From Craspedostauros australis (taxonomy: Eukaryota > Bacillariophyta > Bacillariophyceae > Mastogloiales > Achnanthaceae), in assembly GCA_026770025.1 (NCBI GenBank), contig JAMXDE010000006.1:2052001-2116000 (forward strand): 64,000 nucleotides of DNA, written 5' to 3'. The notes beneath the pieces were generated by a model. The model saw only the letters and a list, made by a program, of their open reading frames with translations. It did no database searches and had not been told where the DNA came from. A program made the translations under genes and the position numbers. Positions 32,688 to 44,600 of the stretch are shown here, piece after piece (within the stretch, counting starts at the first letter, position 1; every line of letters begins with the position of its first letter).

Positions 32688-33760
32688 TACGCGTGCGCGT
32701 GCGGTACTAGTATCCACTTCCGCTTCCCCTTCACTTCGCTTCACTTCCTCCCATCGCGCTTCGACTCGCTGCATGAAATGTGACATGGGCGCCACGAACC
32801 AAGGAAGCATCGACAAATCGACAAGTCAACCCACACACAGAGAGGGAAACAGCAACAACACCACCAACGTTGGCGGATTGTTCAGCGACTGTCTCTCGAG
32901 AAAACGACACCCCGTTCATTCCCTAATTCAACCTAACGTTCACTATCCGTTGCATACGATAGAATAAACAATCAGACATCATTTGCATAACATACGCTAT
33001 CAGGCTTATATTTAGGAATGTCACATCAAGACGTCGTACGACTCAGCGATAGTGACTGAGGAACTCCACATAACCAACAAATCTCAAAGCGACATGTCAC
33101 TCCTCACATTTCTCTTCGTTCGTCATCCTCCGTGCACGCGAGGAATTCGTTGTGATGCGCTTGCGGACGCCATCGAGGGGAACACGCTGCGATCTTGGGG
33201 CAGAACAAGAGAAGCAAGTATGACATGCAACATCGACTCGGGAGGCGCTCGCAAGGAAGGGTCCACATGATCGCATGTTGACGCAGCGAAACAGATACCG
33301 TGCACTCCGACTCGTCTCCACACAACACCCAGGCTCCGCCACACCAAGAGGGAATACCGCGTGAGTGGCCATACAGCGTGATCATCCGAGGGAGGCGACA
33401 CCCAGAGCAAAGAGATTACTCGAGAGGCACTTCGCTGCGGTCACAATCTCGGAATTCATTCATCCGTCGATCCGTTTTCTCTCTCTCTGCCTTCGCGCAG
33501 GAACGCCAAGGAAAAAGCACAGAGCTTTCGTCTCTTGGGAAGTGTGCGATCGAGACCAGTACCAACCCAAGCACTGCTACCAACAGCAACAAGAACGCCC
33601 GAAGAATCTCTCAGAGGGCACCGCTATCGCTTGGCTTGATCGCAGCCTCCACTCCTGCTCATACAATTCGCATCTCCAACAACACCAACAGAACAGCAGC
33701 AACCATAGCAGTCATCTCCAAACCACAGCATAGTGCCAATACTCGTACCATACGTGCACC
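32688..33760. other. Intergenic and probable leader of next gene
   Basis: Plus frames at 33300-33764 and 33365-33733 are Ser/Gln-rich and end right at the next ATG. CAACAACACCAACAGAACAG-type sequence at 33680-33715 looks like a leader. An AT-rich patch at 32935-33015 is noncoding. No separate gene is supported. Confidence 0.45.
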
Positions 33761-36712
33761 ATGAACAAGGAGGCATTCCACCAATCGGCAAGCTCCGGCT
33801 TCGAGAGTCCCCAGGACTCCGTGATTCCTGTGGATGCGATTGGACGCCGTGGTTCTGACCCCATCCCAACATCGAAGGTCATGTCCACCATCCAGCGCTT
33901 TTCCTTCAACAATCAATCCTCCAAAGATGGGGAGGGATCCGTAGGATGCAAGTCAAAAGGGTCATCCAACTCCCCGTTGCCATTCTCAAAGGCGGCTCAC
34001 AAGGGGTTTCACCGTCCCGATGGGTTCATTGGATCACCACAGGGACGACCGCAGAGAGGATGGAAGGCAAAACGCGTCATCGACTCCGAAAGCGACTCCG
34101 ACGAGAGGCCGAGGATCGGGCAGCGGCTCTCAGCTCCACCATTGCTGGACGCACCAACAGAACAGCAGCAGCAGCAGAACCAAGCGGAACACGACATGGT
34201 GACTAGTGCACATGAGCAAGCCGGAAATTCACCACGATCCACACCAGCCCCCAGGACGAAAACCAGATCGAGTTGGAAGCAGAAATCCACCACAGGTGCT
34301 GGTGCTGCCTCTCACAAAGAGACTTCAGACCAAGCAGCATTTGCGTCGCCCGGCAAGAAAGGCCCAAACGCGAACCTACGCAGGCTGCAACAGAAGCCCA
34401 CATCCCCGCAGGTTCCCATCGCGGCAACCTCCGAGGGCATCAAAAGCCCGATGAAAGCCTTCATCGAGAAGGCGCAATCACCATCTGACCCGACAACACC
34501 ATCAACCGATGAACTGTCCTCCATCAATTCGCCACGATCGTCAACTTCATCGACTCGCATGCAACGAGCGGCGAACGCATCATCTTCGTCGCTGTCCATC
34601 TCTCCGCCACCCTTGTCAGGAGGGACGTCTCCGGCGCAAGTCACCCCGTCGAAGAAACGATGGACGCCGGCCAAGGTGGGCGACTTGAGCGGTACAATGA
34701 TCCCACCAGCATTCCGTGCCAGCTTCTCCAAGACGGTCGGACGGCCTCCTCTCACACCCAAGTCGAAAGACGCGGTGGCGGTCGAACCTACCAAGAGTCC
34801 TGAGCCGCTCAGGAGGAAGAAGTCCACACGTCGGCCCCCAACTAAGCTGAAGAGTACCTGGCCTCCCACGACAGCGAAGGCGAACGTCTCCGCCGTCATG
34901 ACGAAGCGGCGCATCAAGGAGATCATCAAGCCGCAGAAACCGGTCAAGCTCATCACAACCACGATCGAAAAGGAGATCAAGCAGCAGGTGGTCCACAAGA
35001 CGTCTGATGACCCTGCTTTGGGGGACAACGATGGTGACCACGATGCTGCAGCATCCTCGTCTATCAAGAAGACGACCAGTCGCCCCCCGAAGCACCAAAG
35101 GGCATCCCTGTCCAAGAAAACCGCGACAGCTGATGCTCCTGGTGTTGCTTCTGCCAAGAAAGTGAGCAAGAGAAACAGTGCGAGCTCGAGTGCGACCAGC
35201 CCTCTCACCCATCTGCGAAGAACGCCAGGAACGCAGAAGGCCACGCTTGATGCCGACGCGGACGGGTTTTGCGAGTTCAAGCTGCCGTCGGGCAAGACGT
35301 TGCGACGCCGCGCATCGAAGCTCGTGCGTCACGCCAGTCTTCAGATTCGGTACGGCGGCCCCACGCTCTTGCCAATCGATGAGCTCTACGACAGACACGT
35401 GGATCCCGGTGACTTCGATCCCGACCAGCTAGATTCTCGATTCTTGACAGACAGCAAACTTCACGACAAGCCGCCCACGCGACCAATGCGCCTGCAGAAC
35501 GGTGAATGGTCCGAGTGCGACGAAGAAGAGAATGACCAACAGCTCAACGAAGAAGACGCGCCAAAGGAGGCTGCGCAACATGAAGATGAGCACGGCGAAG
35601 TGTACTTTGAGAACTTACCGGGCGGTCTCAGCAAGCCCAAGACCCAAGCCAAGAACAGTCGCAAGGCTGTCCGCAGCAGCACCGCTGGCAAATCCAAAGA
35701 TCTCAAGGATGATCTCACAAGTACCCAACCTGATCGCCCTCATCTCGCGCCCGGTGCGACTCGAACGGCTGGAGCAGCTGCCGGCAATGGCCACAACGAC
35801 GACGATGAAGCTTCACACAATGAACTCGAGCTCGACCGTCCTGACATTTGGGTGACACCATTGAAGGGCTCGGATCCATCGAATCGTGTGTGGCGCGTCA
35901 AGCGCGTGTGGGGCATCCCAGAGCTGGACTGCCTCGAGCCAGAGCACGAAGTTGATGACGCTGACCTCTTCGACGAAATCAGAGCGTTGCTCGGTGTTCC
36001 ACTTGATGGCACGAGTGCGCCAGCGATGGGCGCTGACCGGAACTGGCACGTCAAGAAGGTGTATGACGTCGATGGCATCATCGATGACAGCGTGGAGGAA
36101 GCGTCCATGGCCGACGAAGATCTCCTGGTTGGCTTCCAGATTCTGTCCGAGGAGGCCAGCATCGCGGAGTGGGAGGATTCGATGAACAGCATCCAGCTCA
36201 CCGACGACGTGCTCGCCGACATTGTCGACCGTTTCCCCGATTCATTTGGACAAGCGGATTCCGATTCCCGCAGCGCCTCATTCACGTCCACCCACGGCCA
36301 CCGCGCCTACTGCAGACCGGATGACTGGGTCTCACCCCAGGAGGGCAGGAAGCAGAAGAAGTCCAACAGTCGAACGTGGAAGGTGAAGAAGGTCTGGGAC
36401 GTTCCGTCACCAAGCGACGAGGATGCGAGCCCTGGCGACGACAGCGCACGCAAGTCTGCGTCGCTCAACCCCGAAAGCCCATCGCCAAATGACGCCGATG
36501 ACCAGGACGATCGATCCATCGGAGTCGACGATCTTTGTGCCAAGGATGAAGGCAATGCCGACCTCACGGATTCCATCGCAACAGCCTCCACCCAGACACT
36601 GAGCGCTGGTTCCAAGAGCAAGAAGAAGAGGAAGAGCAAGAGTGGCATGCAGATTTCAGATCTCTTGTCGCCCCCTCCGGTCTTTGAGATGAGTTTCACT
36701 GATAGCACATGA
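33761..36712 (+). CDS. Large disordered protein with repeated WxVKKV motif
   Basis: ATG 33761 follows a clean CACC context and opens 983 residues without introns. The N-terminal 480 residues are low-complexity and basic (Ser, Pro, Lys rich). A more ordered block (about 490-560) reads DADGFCEFKLPSGKTLRRRA and LLPIDELYDRHVDPGDF. The C-terminal part is acidic. A short motif recurs four times: GWKAKRVIDS (residue 101), VWRVKRVWGIPE (711), NWHVKKVYDVDG (762) and TWKVKKVWDVPS (873). Each of the last three is preceded by a Pro/Asp-rich stretch. The lysine-rich end (KSKKKRKSKS) could be a nuclear signal. I know no family with this repeat. Scaffold or nuclear roles would be speculation. Confidence 0.88.
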   Translation: MNKEAFHQSASSGFESPQDSVIPVDAIGRRGSDPIPTSKVMSTIQRFSFNNQSSKDGEGSVGCKSKGSSNSPLPFSKAAHKGFHRPDGFIGSPQGRPQRGWKAKRVIDSESDSDERPRIGQRLSAPPLLDAPTEQQQQQNQAEHDMVTSAHEQAGNSPRSTPAPRTKTRSSWKQKSTTGAGAASHKETSDQAAFASPGKKGPNANLRRLQQKPTSPQVPIAATSEGIKSPMKAFIEKAQSPSDPTTPSTDELSSINSPRSSTSSTRMQRAANASSSSLSISPPPLSGGTSPAQVTPSKKRWTPAKVGDLSGTMIPPAFRASFSKTVGRPPLTPKSKDAVAVEPTKSPEPLRRKKSTRRPPTKLKSTWPPTTAKANVSAVMTKRRIKEIIKPQKPVKLITTTIEKEIKQQVVHKTSDDPALGDNDGDHDAAASSSIKKTTSRPPKHQRASLSKKTATADAPGVASAKKVSKRNSASSSATSPLTHLRRTPGTQKATLDADADGFCEFKLPSGKTLRRRASKLVRHASLQIRYGGPTLLPIDELYDRHVDPGDFDPDQLDSRFLTDSKLHDKPPTRPMRLQNGEWSECDEEENDQQLNEEDAPKEAAQHEDEHGEVYFENLPGGLSKPKTQAKNSRKAVRSSTAGKSKDLKDDLTSTQPDRPHLAPGATRTAGAAAGNGHNDDDEASHNELELDRPDIWVTPLKGSDPSNRVWRVKRVWGIPELDCLEPEHEVDDADLFDEIRALLGVPLDGTSAPAMGADRNWHVKKVYDVDGIIDDSVEEASMADEDLLVGFQILSEEASIAEWEDSMNSIQLTDDVLADIVDRFPDSFGQADSDSRSASFTSTHGHRAYCRPDDWVSPQEGRKQKKSNSRTWKVKKVWDVPSPSDEDASPGDDSARKSASLNPESPSPNDADDQDDRSIGVDDLCAKDEGNADLTDSIATASTQTLSAGSKSKKKRKSKSGMQISDLLSPPPVFEMSFTDST

Positions 36713-37083
36713 ATCGGTCACGATGAGAAGAAGAAAGAAAAGCATTAGATTAAGACTCATACGTACATAAATAAATGAATGAATGCATACAGTATCGTAC
36801 TTACACGGGTGAGTGCATGCGCTAGGCATGCGAGTGGCCGTATGGATGGGCAGAATTGGCGAGGCAAGAACAAACGATGTCACGAAATGTAAGGTGCACG
36901 AATCATGCTGCAGATGCGGGCTGCTCATTCGTACATCTGTACCACGCACTCACGCATGCGCGCTGGAACGCAGTAGCGGTCGTCTTGGATGTGTGTGGTA
37001 CATCCAGCACCTGACACACACTGGCGTGAAGTATGAAAGTTAGGGCCTGTGGGAACACACACCGAGACATACTCACCAAGTCT
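36713..37083. other. 3' flank
   Basis: ATACATAAATAAATGAATGA at 36765-36784 is a likely 3'-end signal region for the preceding gene. No gene is seen. Confidence 0.5.
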
Positions 37084-37507
37084 TCACCCCATTTTGAAGT
37101 TGGGCATGTACCGGGGCGTAACATCCCAACCTTCTGTGCCCCCATGCTTGGAGAAGGCAATCGTGCCTTGTTCGACCTGTCCTGGAGCCGCAGTGATGTT
37201 GCTCTTGATGGTTCCGATTATCGATTTACCGTTGATGCTGATTCTCACCCTCACTCTTGCGCATACAGCTCACCAGCTTCGAGAAGTGGCAGTAGCTGCG
37301 CACTCTGCTTTGCTTTCTTCTCTTCACTTCACGCGGCTCGCTTGGTGTATTGCTCCCGCGTGTGGTCTCCAGGACTCCCAACATGCTCGCATGCTGTGAC
37401 GGGACGGGCTCATCCTCATTGCGCGTAGGCTGGGAGTCGTTGACGTCGTGGATTGTTCGGGAGCCCGTGGAACGCAGCTTGACCATCTTGCGTGTCCTTG
37501 GCATCAT
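37084..37507 (-). CDS. Candidate small protein, frame change inside
   Basis: From ATG 37507 (minus) a basic segment reads MMPRTRKMVKLRSTGSRT, SMLGVLETTRGSNTPSEPRE and KRRKQSRVRSYCHFSKL. From about 37265 another frame gives RVRISINGKSIIGTIKSN, AAPGQVEQGTIAFSKHGG and TEGWDVTPRYMPNFKMG, then TGA. The second part has the alternating pattern of a small beta domain. A short intron starting at GTGAGC (after HFSKL), or a one-base shift near GAGGGTGAG, could connect them. No family is recognised. Confidence 0.45.
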
Positions 37508-37844
37508 TCGTGTCGATGGCGGAGCCTCTCCAAACTGGTGATCGTACGAGTAAGCATACCGTACGACTACTATTTCGCAGTTCGACAAATGAGGTGGCAC
37601 GGGTTTCGTGCAAATTGTGAATGCACCGCATTCCGTTTTCCTTGGGAATGGACCATCCGAAGCAGCTGTTTCCCACCATCGGTGCTGTTCATGTTCATCC
37701 TTTCCGCGTCCTTGAAAATCGAGTCTCTCCTCTTGCTTCCATGGCTCAAGCTGCTACTGCGAGGTAGTGCCCCGTTGCGTTCAGCTTTGTGCTCTCCTGA
37801 GAAAGCGCAGATGGTCTGTGTCGCGGTTGCGAGCTGATGAAGCC

Positions 37845-38438
37845 ATGGGATCTTGCTTTCTCCTCCTACTCCTTTTTCCAACCCCTTCTTGTAAATATAA
37901 TAGGACCGTTGTGGTGTACGGTACTCCAGGAGAGGTCAGACTTTGGATGATTTACAAGCATGTACCTACCTACGCCATGTTCAGCGATGCAACCCGAGGA
38001 GGATTCGACTGCTCGTACGCAGTTGAAGGGTGTAGAAATGGAAAGCATGTTCACATGAATGCGATAATGCTGGATGTGGCGATCTTGAGGAACCTCCAAC
38101 TTCTGAGTGGCGTCGAGAGGCCAGTAACCGACGTTGAACATGGAACATCGGCTCGCCGCGGAACGTTCACCATCAAAGACTGGTCGCGGCTCCTCGATCG
38201 TACGTATCAATCAGCACCGCATGACCCAATCCCTGCCTCGTGGTTGACTGGCAAGGAGGCAACATCCACATCATCGGATGCGCAGAGACACCACACCACA
38301 CCACACGTCTGGAACAAGTCAGAACCAAGAGAGAGGAACGAACACCAGTTTCGTTGCTCCACACCATTTACGCATTCGGTCCGCACAAGGTTGCTACTCC
38401 AACCACTACCCTGGCACACTCTGCATCACTCCAGCTGA
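37845..38438 (+). CDS. Hypothetical protein
   Basis: ATG 37845 gives 197 residues beginning MGSCFLLLLLFPTPSC, which could be a signal peptide. It continues with mixed but protein-like sequence (EVRLWMIYKHVPTYAMF, FTIKDWSRLLDRTYQSA). The end is less convincing. Upstream in-frame sequence to 37767 has no ATG in good context. It could be a chance open frame. Confidence 0.3.
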   Translation: MGSCFLLLLLFPTPSCKYNRTVVVYGTPGEVRLWMIYKHVPTYAMFSDATRGGFDCSYAVEGCRNGKHVHMNAIMLDVAILRNLQLLSGVERPVTDVEHGTSARRGTFTIKDWSRLLDRTYQSAPHDPIPASWLTGKEATSTSSDAQRHHTTPHVWNKSEPRERNEHQFRCSTPFTHSVRTRLLLQPLPWHTLHHSS

Positions 38439-40002
38439 CGACTTCAACCTTTGTTCTTGTTGCCTTCCCCTGATGAACTACTCTGCTCTTGTTCGTGTTC
38501 GTGTGAAGTTCCCTCTTGGAACACAAAGCTCGTATAATACAATAGATCACAAGGTGAACATGTCGGAAGAGTAGGTGCATCACTTATCCTTCGTGCAGTC
38601 CCTTCGCCACGCCCTCTCCGCTCCATCAACACCACCGAAGCCACCGCCGAACCTTTGGCGCTTTGTGTGCCAACGTGGTGCCACCACGATCATGTGAGAG
38701 GAGGCGGCGCGACTTTGGAGTAGAGCGCGGATACCATTCTCGTGCCGATAAAAAAAGTGAGTGTCCGCAGTGCGTTGTGCGTGTTCCTGCGCCACCATCC
38801 AAGTCAAGACAGAAAATTCAATCTTCAGGCTTCGGTTTCGCTGTGTGATGTCTTGCTTATCCCTAGCATTTTGTTCCAAGTGAATAAGGCATTTATTGTG
38901 ACGTATTGGTGAGTATTGATGGGGATGTATGCAAGATAAGCCAACAGCACCGGAATGGTTTGTACTCACAAGATCGAGTACCCTTTCGCTGTCGTGCAAA
39001 AATTATGAGAGGCGATAACCGCCAATCGTGTCCTCTCCGCGCTCCTTCGCTTCTGTATTGAAACACATATGCTTGACTGCCGAGATGGCGATTCCGATTT
39101 TTCTTTCTGTGTGCGACTGTCCAAGGAGAATGGGGCGCAACGCACCGGTAAGTAAGTAAGAGCATGTGCCAACACAAACAGGGCGCCGTGAGAAGGTTCG
39201 TGGCTGTGTTGTGATGCGCTGTGATGCGTTGTGATGCGTTCTTTGACTGCTCTGGACGAACCTGCCTATCTTGGTGGCTGATCACACCAAACCATCCTCT
39301 TCTCCACCCCAATCGCTGCATAACGATTCAAACTTCATCACGCCACATCACCCGAAATCGAGGCGCACATCATCGCACGCTCTGCCAACGTTTGCATCAC
39401 CGTCATCAGCAGGGCATAGCAAAGGGAAACGAAGGCTGACCGGAAATGCAGCAGTGCCTACACCATACAACTCTCACAACAACCGACACTGAGAAAGCGC
39501 CACAAGATCAACATCGCGAATGACAACAACGACAAGAACTTCAACGTGACAGCACCACCTTCAACAAACGTATCAAATTGCGCGAAGCATTTCTGCCCAG
39601 CACGAGACGCTGCGATCGCGATTGCAAGGTGCAAGCCAAAAGGGGAAGAAGCACACAAAACTCAAAACGGGCCTGGAACCCTGCGTTTCTCACATCCATC
39701 AAACGCCGTACTCGCACGTAGTACCGCGCACTATTCATTCTTGTTGTCGAGCACCAACGACGCGAACAGCAAGACCCCAGCCAGGACAAAGCCTGCACTC
39801 AACACATGCGCAAGCACCAGGAACCAACAACAACAGCAACAACAAGAACCAGAACACAGACCTCATTAATCACGTAGAGCAGCATCCGCACCGGCAACAC
39901 CAGCAACACACCAGCAACACCAACAGTAGCAAGTGGCAGCAACACTAGCACCAACGCCAACATCACCATCAGCAAGCAGCAACGGCACGCAGAGCAAACG
40001 CC
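38439..40002. other. Long intergenic or leader stretch
   Basis: The minus frame 38580-38999 ends in FGGGFGGVDGAERAWRRD and may be coding, but nothing else supports it. The last 250 bp before 40003 are CAA/CAG-rich, consistent with a leader. No domain is visible. Confidence 0.4.
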
Positions 40003-41265
40003 ATGAGCGAGGCATTGGAACAATACTTCTCGACCTTACTCGACGATAGAAGGAAACGCAGAGAACATGCGACAGCAATCAGAGTCAATACCAACTACGA
40101 TGACGAAGATGACAGCGCCACTATCCCAACCATCAATACCAACGCCAACGCCAAAAACTCTCTCATAACCAGCGCAGTAGACGAGGCAGAAAATGATGAG
40201 ACGTGGAAGAAGCCACACGAGACAGCTCCAATCAACGTCGACGATGCCAGCCATGCGAAAAGCCTGGACGGCCTCAAAGGCGCACGGCGACAGCTGGGCA
40301 GGCGTTCCAAGAAATCGCGTGCCAGACGAAGGCTCGATAGCAGCATCGCCATCATCGTCGACAACGCTCATATCCCGCTGCCCTTCGCACGATACAGCAG
40401 ATGCAACGAGTCCGAAAAGGAATTCATGAGCCGTTCTCTCTCATCCTTGAACTCCATGTCTTATCCACCTCCTTTCCTAAGACCTCTTCTTTCATCGTCA
40501 TCATCGTCGTTGTCCCACACGACTTTGTCCACAGACGACGAAACTCGGTGGGACTCATCGTCATCCACATTGACCGATTTCTCTCTCAACGTGCCATCGC
40601 GAACGCGTGACGTCTACGACCGTCCATTGACATGCGTACACCGGCGTCCATCGATCTCACATGATGGTAGCCCGAACTCTACCGAACGAATGCTCCGAGC
40701 TTTGCCACTCGAGAGCTTGGCATTGGAAACGGACATCTTGAAGGCAACTAGGACACCGCAGGCGCTATCGCTACCAATCTCATTGCCAAAGGAATTCAAC
40801 GTCATGGCGATGGACAGCGACCAGGACGACAATGCCTTGGACATCCTCATCGATTCCAGCCAAGACGAGGACTACTTCGAGGACTTGTTCGAAGACGACA
40901 GCGTCGATGAGATCGAAGGCATGCCAAAACTGAAAGGCTACAGCCGCTACGAAAAGGCGAACCTCGAAGGCCATCCAGGCGTCGTAGCCAAGCTACAAGT
41001 GTTGGATGGTGATCAATGCGAACTCTTCACAAGCGCAGGCGTTCATCCCAAGCACATACCATAGTCGTACCATTGAGGACAGACACTCACCCAATCCGCC
41101 ACTCCATCCTCATTGAAAGGCAAAATTTTGGAAGCCCTTCTCCCAGTGAGCAGAAGCATTGGATCACATCCAAACGGGAAGGCACAGAAGCGATGGGAGC
41201 GCAACAACTCCATCTCGTGGAAGGACCTGAAGTCATCAGCCATCACCTACCCGGGCTCAAAGTGA
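40003..41265 (+). CDS. Acidic low-complexity protein, probable 3' exon
   Basis: ATG 40003 opens MSEALEQYFSTLLDDRRKRR and runs 353 residues to TAG 41062. Ser-rich and acidic blocks (DSDQDDNALDILIDSSQDED) dominate. In the same frame, after a second stop at 41074, protein-like sequence resumes (SATPSSLKGKILEALLPVS, AQKRWERNNSISWKDLKSSA) to TGA 41263. An intron 40999-41082 or 41041-41082, ending in GAGGACAG, would remove both stops and keep frame, so the true end is probably 41265. The family is unknown. Confidence 0.7.
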
Positions 41266-41670
41266 TGGCAGAGGACGATCGTGGTTCCTCTTTGAGAATG
41301 CACAGGCCCATAGACTCACTTGGCTTGTTCATATTGTACTATTGACACATTAACGTAAAACATAGATTCATCATACAGTAGAATCCAAAGCACTCTAGCT
41401 TGAGGGGCGCCGCTCTGCGCAAACCAAATCACCGCCGCAGCATCCAACATCTGGCATCCCATCAAATGGCGAAGCTGTTGTTGCTCTCCGAGTGCTTGCA
41501 CACGGCTGCTGCGGTTGGTGTTGCCTTGCAAATACTGGGGCTGCCACCCTCTCGTTTTGGACTGGATTGGAAATGTCCAGAACCGACCAAGCTTCTTTCA
41601 ATTGATCCTTCACGCGCTCACTTCAGAAGCAGCTCTGTCTTGGCTTCCATCATCTTGGATGGTCTCATCA
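41266..41670. other. Convergent 3' flanks
   Basis: This lies between the 40003 gene (plus) and the formin gene (minus). AT-rich near 41330-41375. No gene is supported. Confidence 0.6.
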
Positions 41671-44600
41671 TTACCTACCATCCTCGTCGTCGTTCTCATC
41701 GTCGCCTTCATCCTCCTTGGTTCCAAGCCCGAACATGCTCAGATCTTCATCGCTGTCCTCATCCTCTGGCATCTTCCTCATCCATCGTGCGATGAGGGTT
41801 TGGCGACGTTGTTCCTCAGCGGTTGAAACTCCGACTTCGGAATCTGCGATCTCGTTGACGGATTCCACATCCGACGCTACAGTTTCCTTGTCGTCCTCCT
41901 GCGGCTTGCGCACCCATCGATCGAGGTAGCTCTGTCGCCGCTTCTCTGCCATCTTCACTTCCTCCATGTCTTCTGAATCGGCAGCCAAGATTTCCGAGTC
42001 TGTCTGTCGCAGCGGCGCCAAAGACTCAGTCTCCGCGTCTGCACCTGTTGCCGCTTCATCGAGATCTACCTCGGTGTTGGCATCATCCGTCGATCCGTCT
42101 TCGGAGACTGGTGCGTTTTGGACCCACCGGCTCATCAGAGCCATGCGCTTGCTGGCCAACGCATGCTCGCGAGTCTCCACGTCTGTCGTGGCGATGGAGA
42201 CCACCTCGTCGCTATCAGAAGTGCCTGACTGGACAATCGCAGGAGTCGTCCACCGAGAGAGCGCCGCGTTGCGCTTATCCTTACCCTCCTGTACGGAATC
42301 GAAGGTTGCCGCCTCCACCAAGGCAGGAGATTCTTGTGCACCGTCGCTTCTCTCACGTCGTTGCACTGCTTGCGAACCCCCCTCAGGCCGAGGTGCTTTG
42401 CGAGATCCGGTCTTTTTCAGAGATGATCGATTCGCCAGGGCGTTGGCCAGTTCCGGGGAGACATTGGTGCTGGATGAGGATCCAGCATCGCTGGCCTGGT
42501 CGCTCCCAGTGACGCGTTTCAATTTTGCCATCTGCTTCAGGCCATTTCCTTGTAGCTTTTCCTCGGCCTTTCGGATTTGCTCTGCCTCGTAGATCTTCTT
42601 CAATCGATCATCGCTGGTATCGTCGTGGATGACGCCCTTCTTGAAGTCATCAACGGCATCATCGCCGGCAGTCTTGCACATCTCATAGACCATTAGCACC
42701 AAGGACTGCTGGCCGGAGTTCTTTGCGTTGCCAACCATGTCCTCCGGCTTGGGTGGCTTGTTGCTGGGCATCCTCAAGCTTCTGGAAACGGAGGCTTGTA
42801 GCTTCTTCTTGCGCACAGCCTCCTTTCTCCTGAGGATCTCTTGCCTTTCTTTGTGCTTCTTCAGCGCAGAATTCAGGTTGCCGGCGAATTCAGCAAGGAT
42901 CGCGAGCAAGCTGGCGGCCTTGTTCTCACCACCTGGTTCGCAGAAGAATTCGGACAGATTGCGGCAGGCCTGGACGGCGTTGTCGCGTTCAGACTCAAGC
43001 GCACTGTACACCGCATTCGCTTCCTCGAGGAAGTCGTCAATCCTTTTCACACCATCTTCTCTCGTATACTCGGCTCTTTCCTCACGCTCGGGATTAAGCT
43101 TGGCCTTCATCGATGCTCTGAGGCTGGCACGAGGCGAAATGGCCGGTGCTCCTTCACCCTTTGGCTTGGTCGCTGATTTGAGCAACTCAGCAACGGTCGA
43201 CGAGCTGCCCTTGGCCGCCATCTCCTGCTTGCTAGCCTTCATCTTCTCCAGGAACTTGGTGCGCTTTGCGATGATGCCATTCTTGTTACCGCCGGCTGCC
43301 TCGGTCTGATTTCCAGCACGCTTGCGCATCTCTGCTGCGAAGAGCGGTTCGCTGCGGGTCTCCGTGTCTGGTGCCGGAGGCTTGCCATCGGCAACGAGCG
43401 CCTCGCGTTCTCGCTTGCATCGTCGCATCGCGGCTGACATGGATCGGACGTCGCCGAGCAGATCCGAAAGCTGGATCTTGCTCGCGCTTTGGCAGTCCGG
43501 GAAGTCATCGGAGAGCAGCAGAGCATTCTGCTGATTCCTTTCCGCGAAGATCATGACGATGAGATCCAACGCGGACGTCTTCTTGTCGGAGCCCTTCGTT
43601 TGCGCGAGGCGAGAAAGGAAGTCCAACTTGAATCCGGCGACCTCCTCTCCTCTGCCTTCGTTCATGATGTTGCCAATCTGTCGCACAACATCGAGGAGGT
43701 CGGGCAGCTTGATGCTGCTCATCACCTGGTTGCATACCGTGATCAGGAGTCTGAAGCTCTTGCAGATCTCGTCGGCTTCGTTCTTGAAGGTTCCCATCGT
43801 CTTCAGTACACCGACCTTGGCGTCGGCTCGCTCAACGTGTGCGATCTGCTTGAACCAGAGTTCGGCAGGCACGAGACGGTCGTCAGCTCCTGAGTATCCC
43901 TTCACCATCTTGGCTTCGGCCGGTGCAGGAAGCAAGTCCTTCATGAACTGCACACGTTCATCAACGAGGCGCTTCTTCGGATCGACGAATTCGATGATCT
44001 TCCCGAGCTCTGCACGGGAGAATTCCTTGTACGCCTGCAGACTGATGGCGACGTTGTTCGCGCGGTTCAGATCGATCAGCTTGGCCATGATCTTTTCTCC
44101 GCCTGCTGTGGTCGTCACAGTCTTCTTGGCCGCTTGCGTAATCTGTGTCGGCTTTTGGAACTTCTCCACATGCTTGGAGATGTCCGTGACGCAGCTGATC
44201 TCTGAGCAGTCGTCGGGGATGGGAGAGGTTCGCAGCTTGCCCCAGATGCTGTTGGCCAGCTGCTGACCCGAAGAAAGCGGGTTCCAGTGGAAGCCCGGCT
44301 TCAACGCACGTCGTTTCTTCTTTGCAGGCTCCGATGCGCTATTGTCCTTGACCTTGTCACCGAGAACAGCCGCGATGATCTTCGCTGACACGCCCTCCTT
44401 CTGCATGCGGTGTCGGACTCCCTCCTTCGGGATTTTGAGCTTCAGCATCTGTCGGTACGATGTCGCGATGGATTCCTCTGCATCGGTCAAAGTCACGCCG
44501 GTGGGCTTTCCCGATGAATTGGGCGCTGCCATTGACTTTCCAAGGACCACCTCCATGAGCTCGACCTTGACGCCCTCCTTTCTCATCTTGTGCTCAACAG

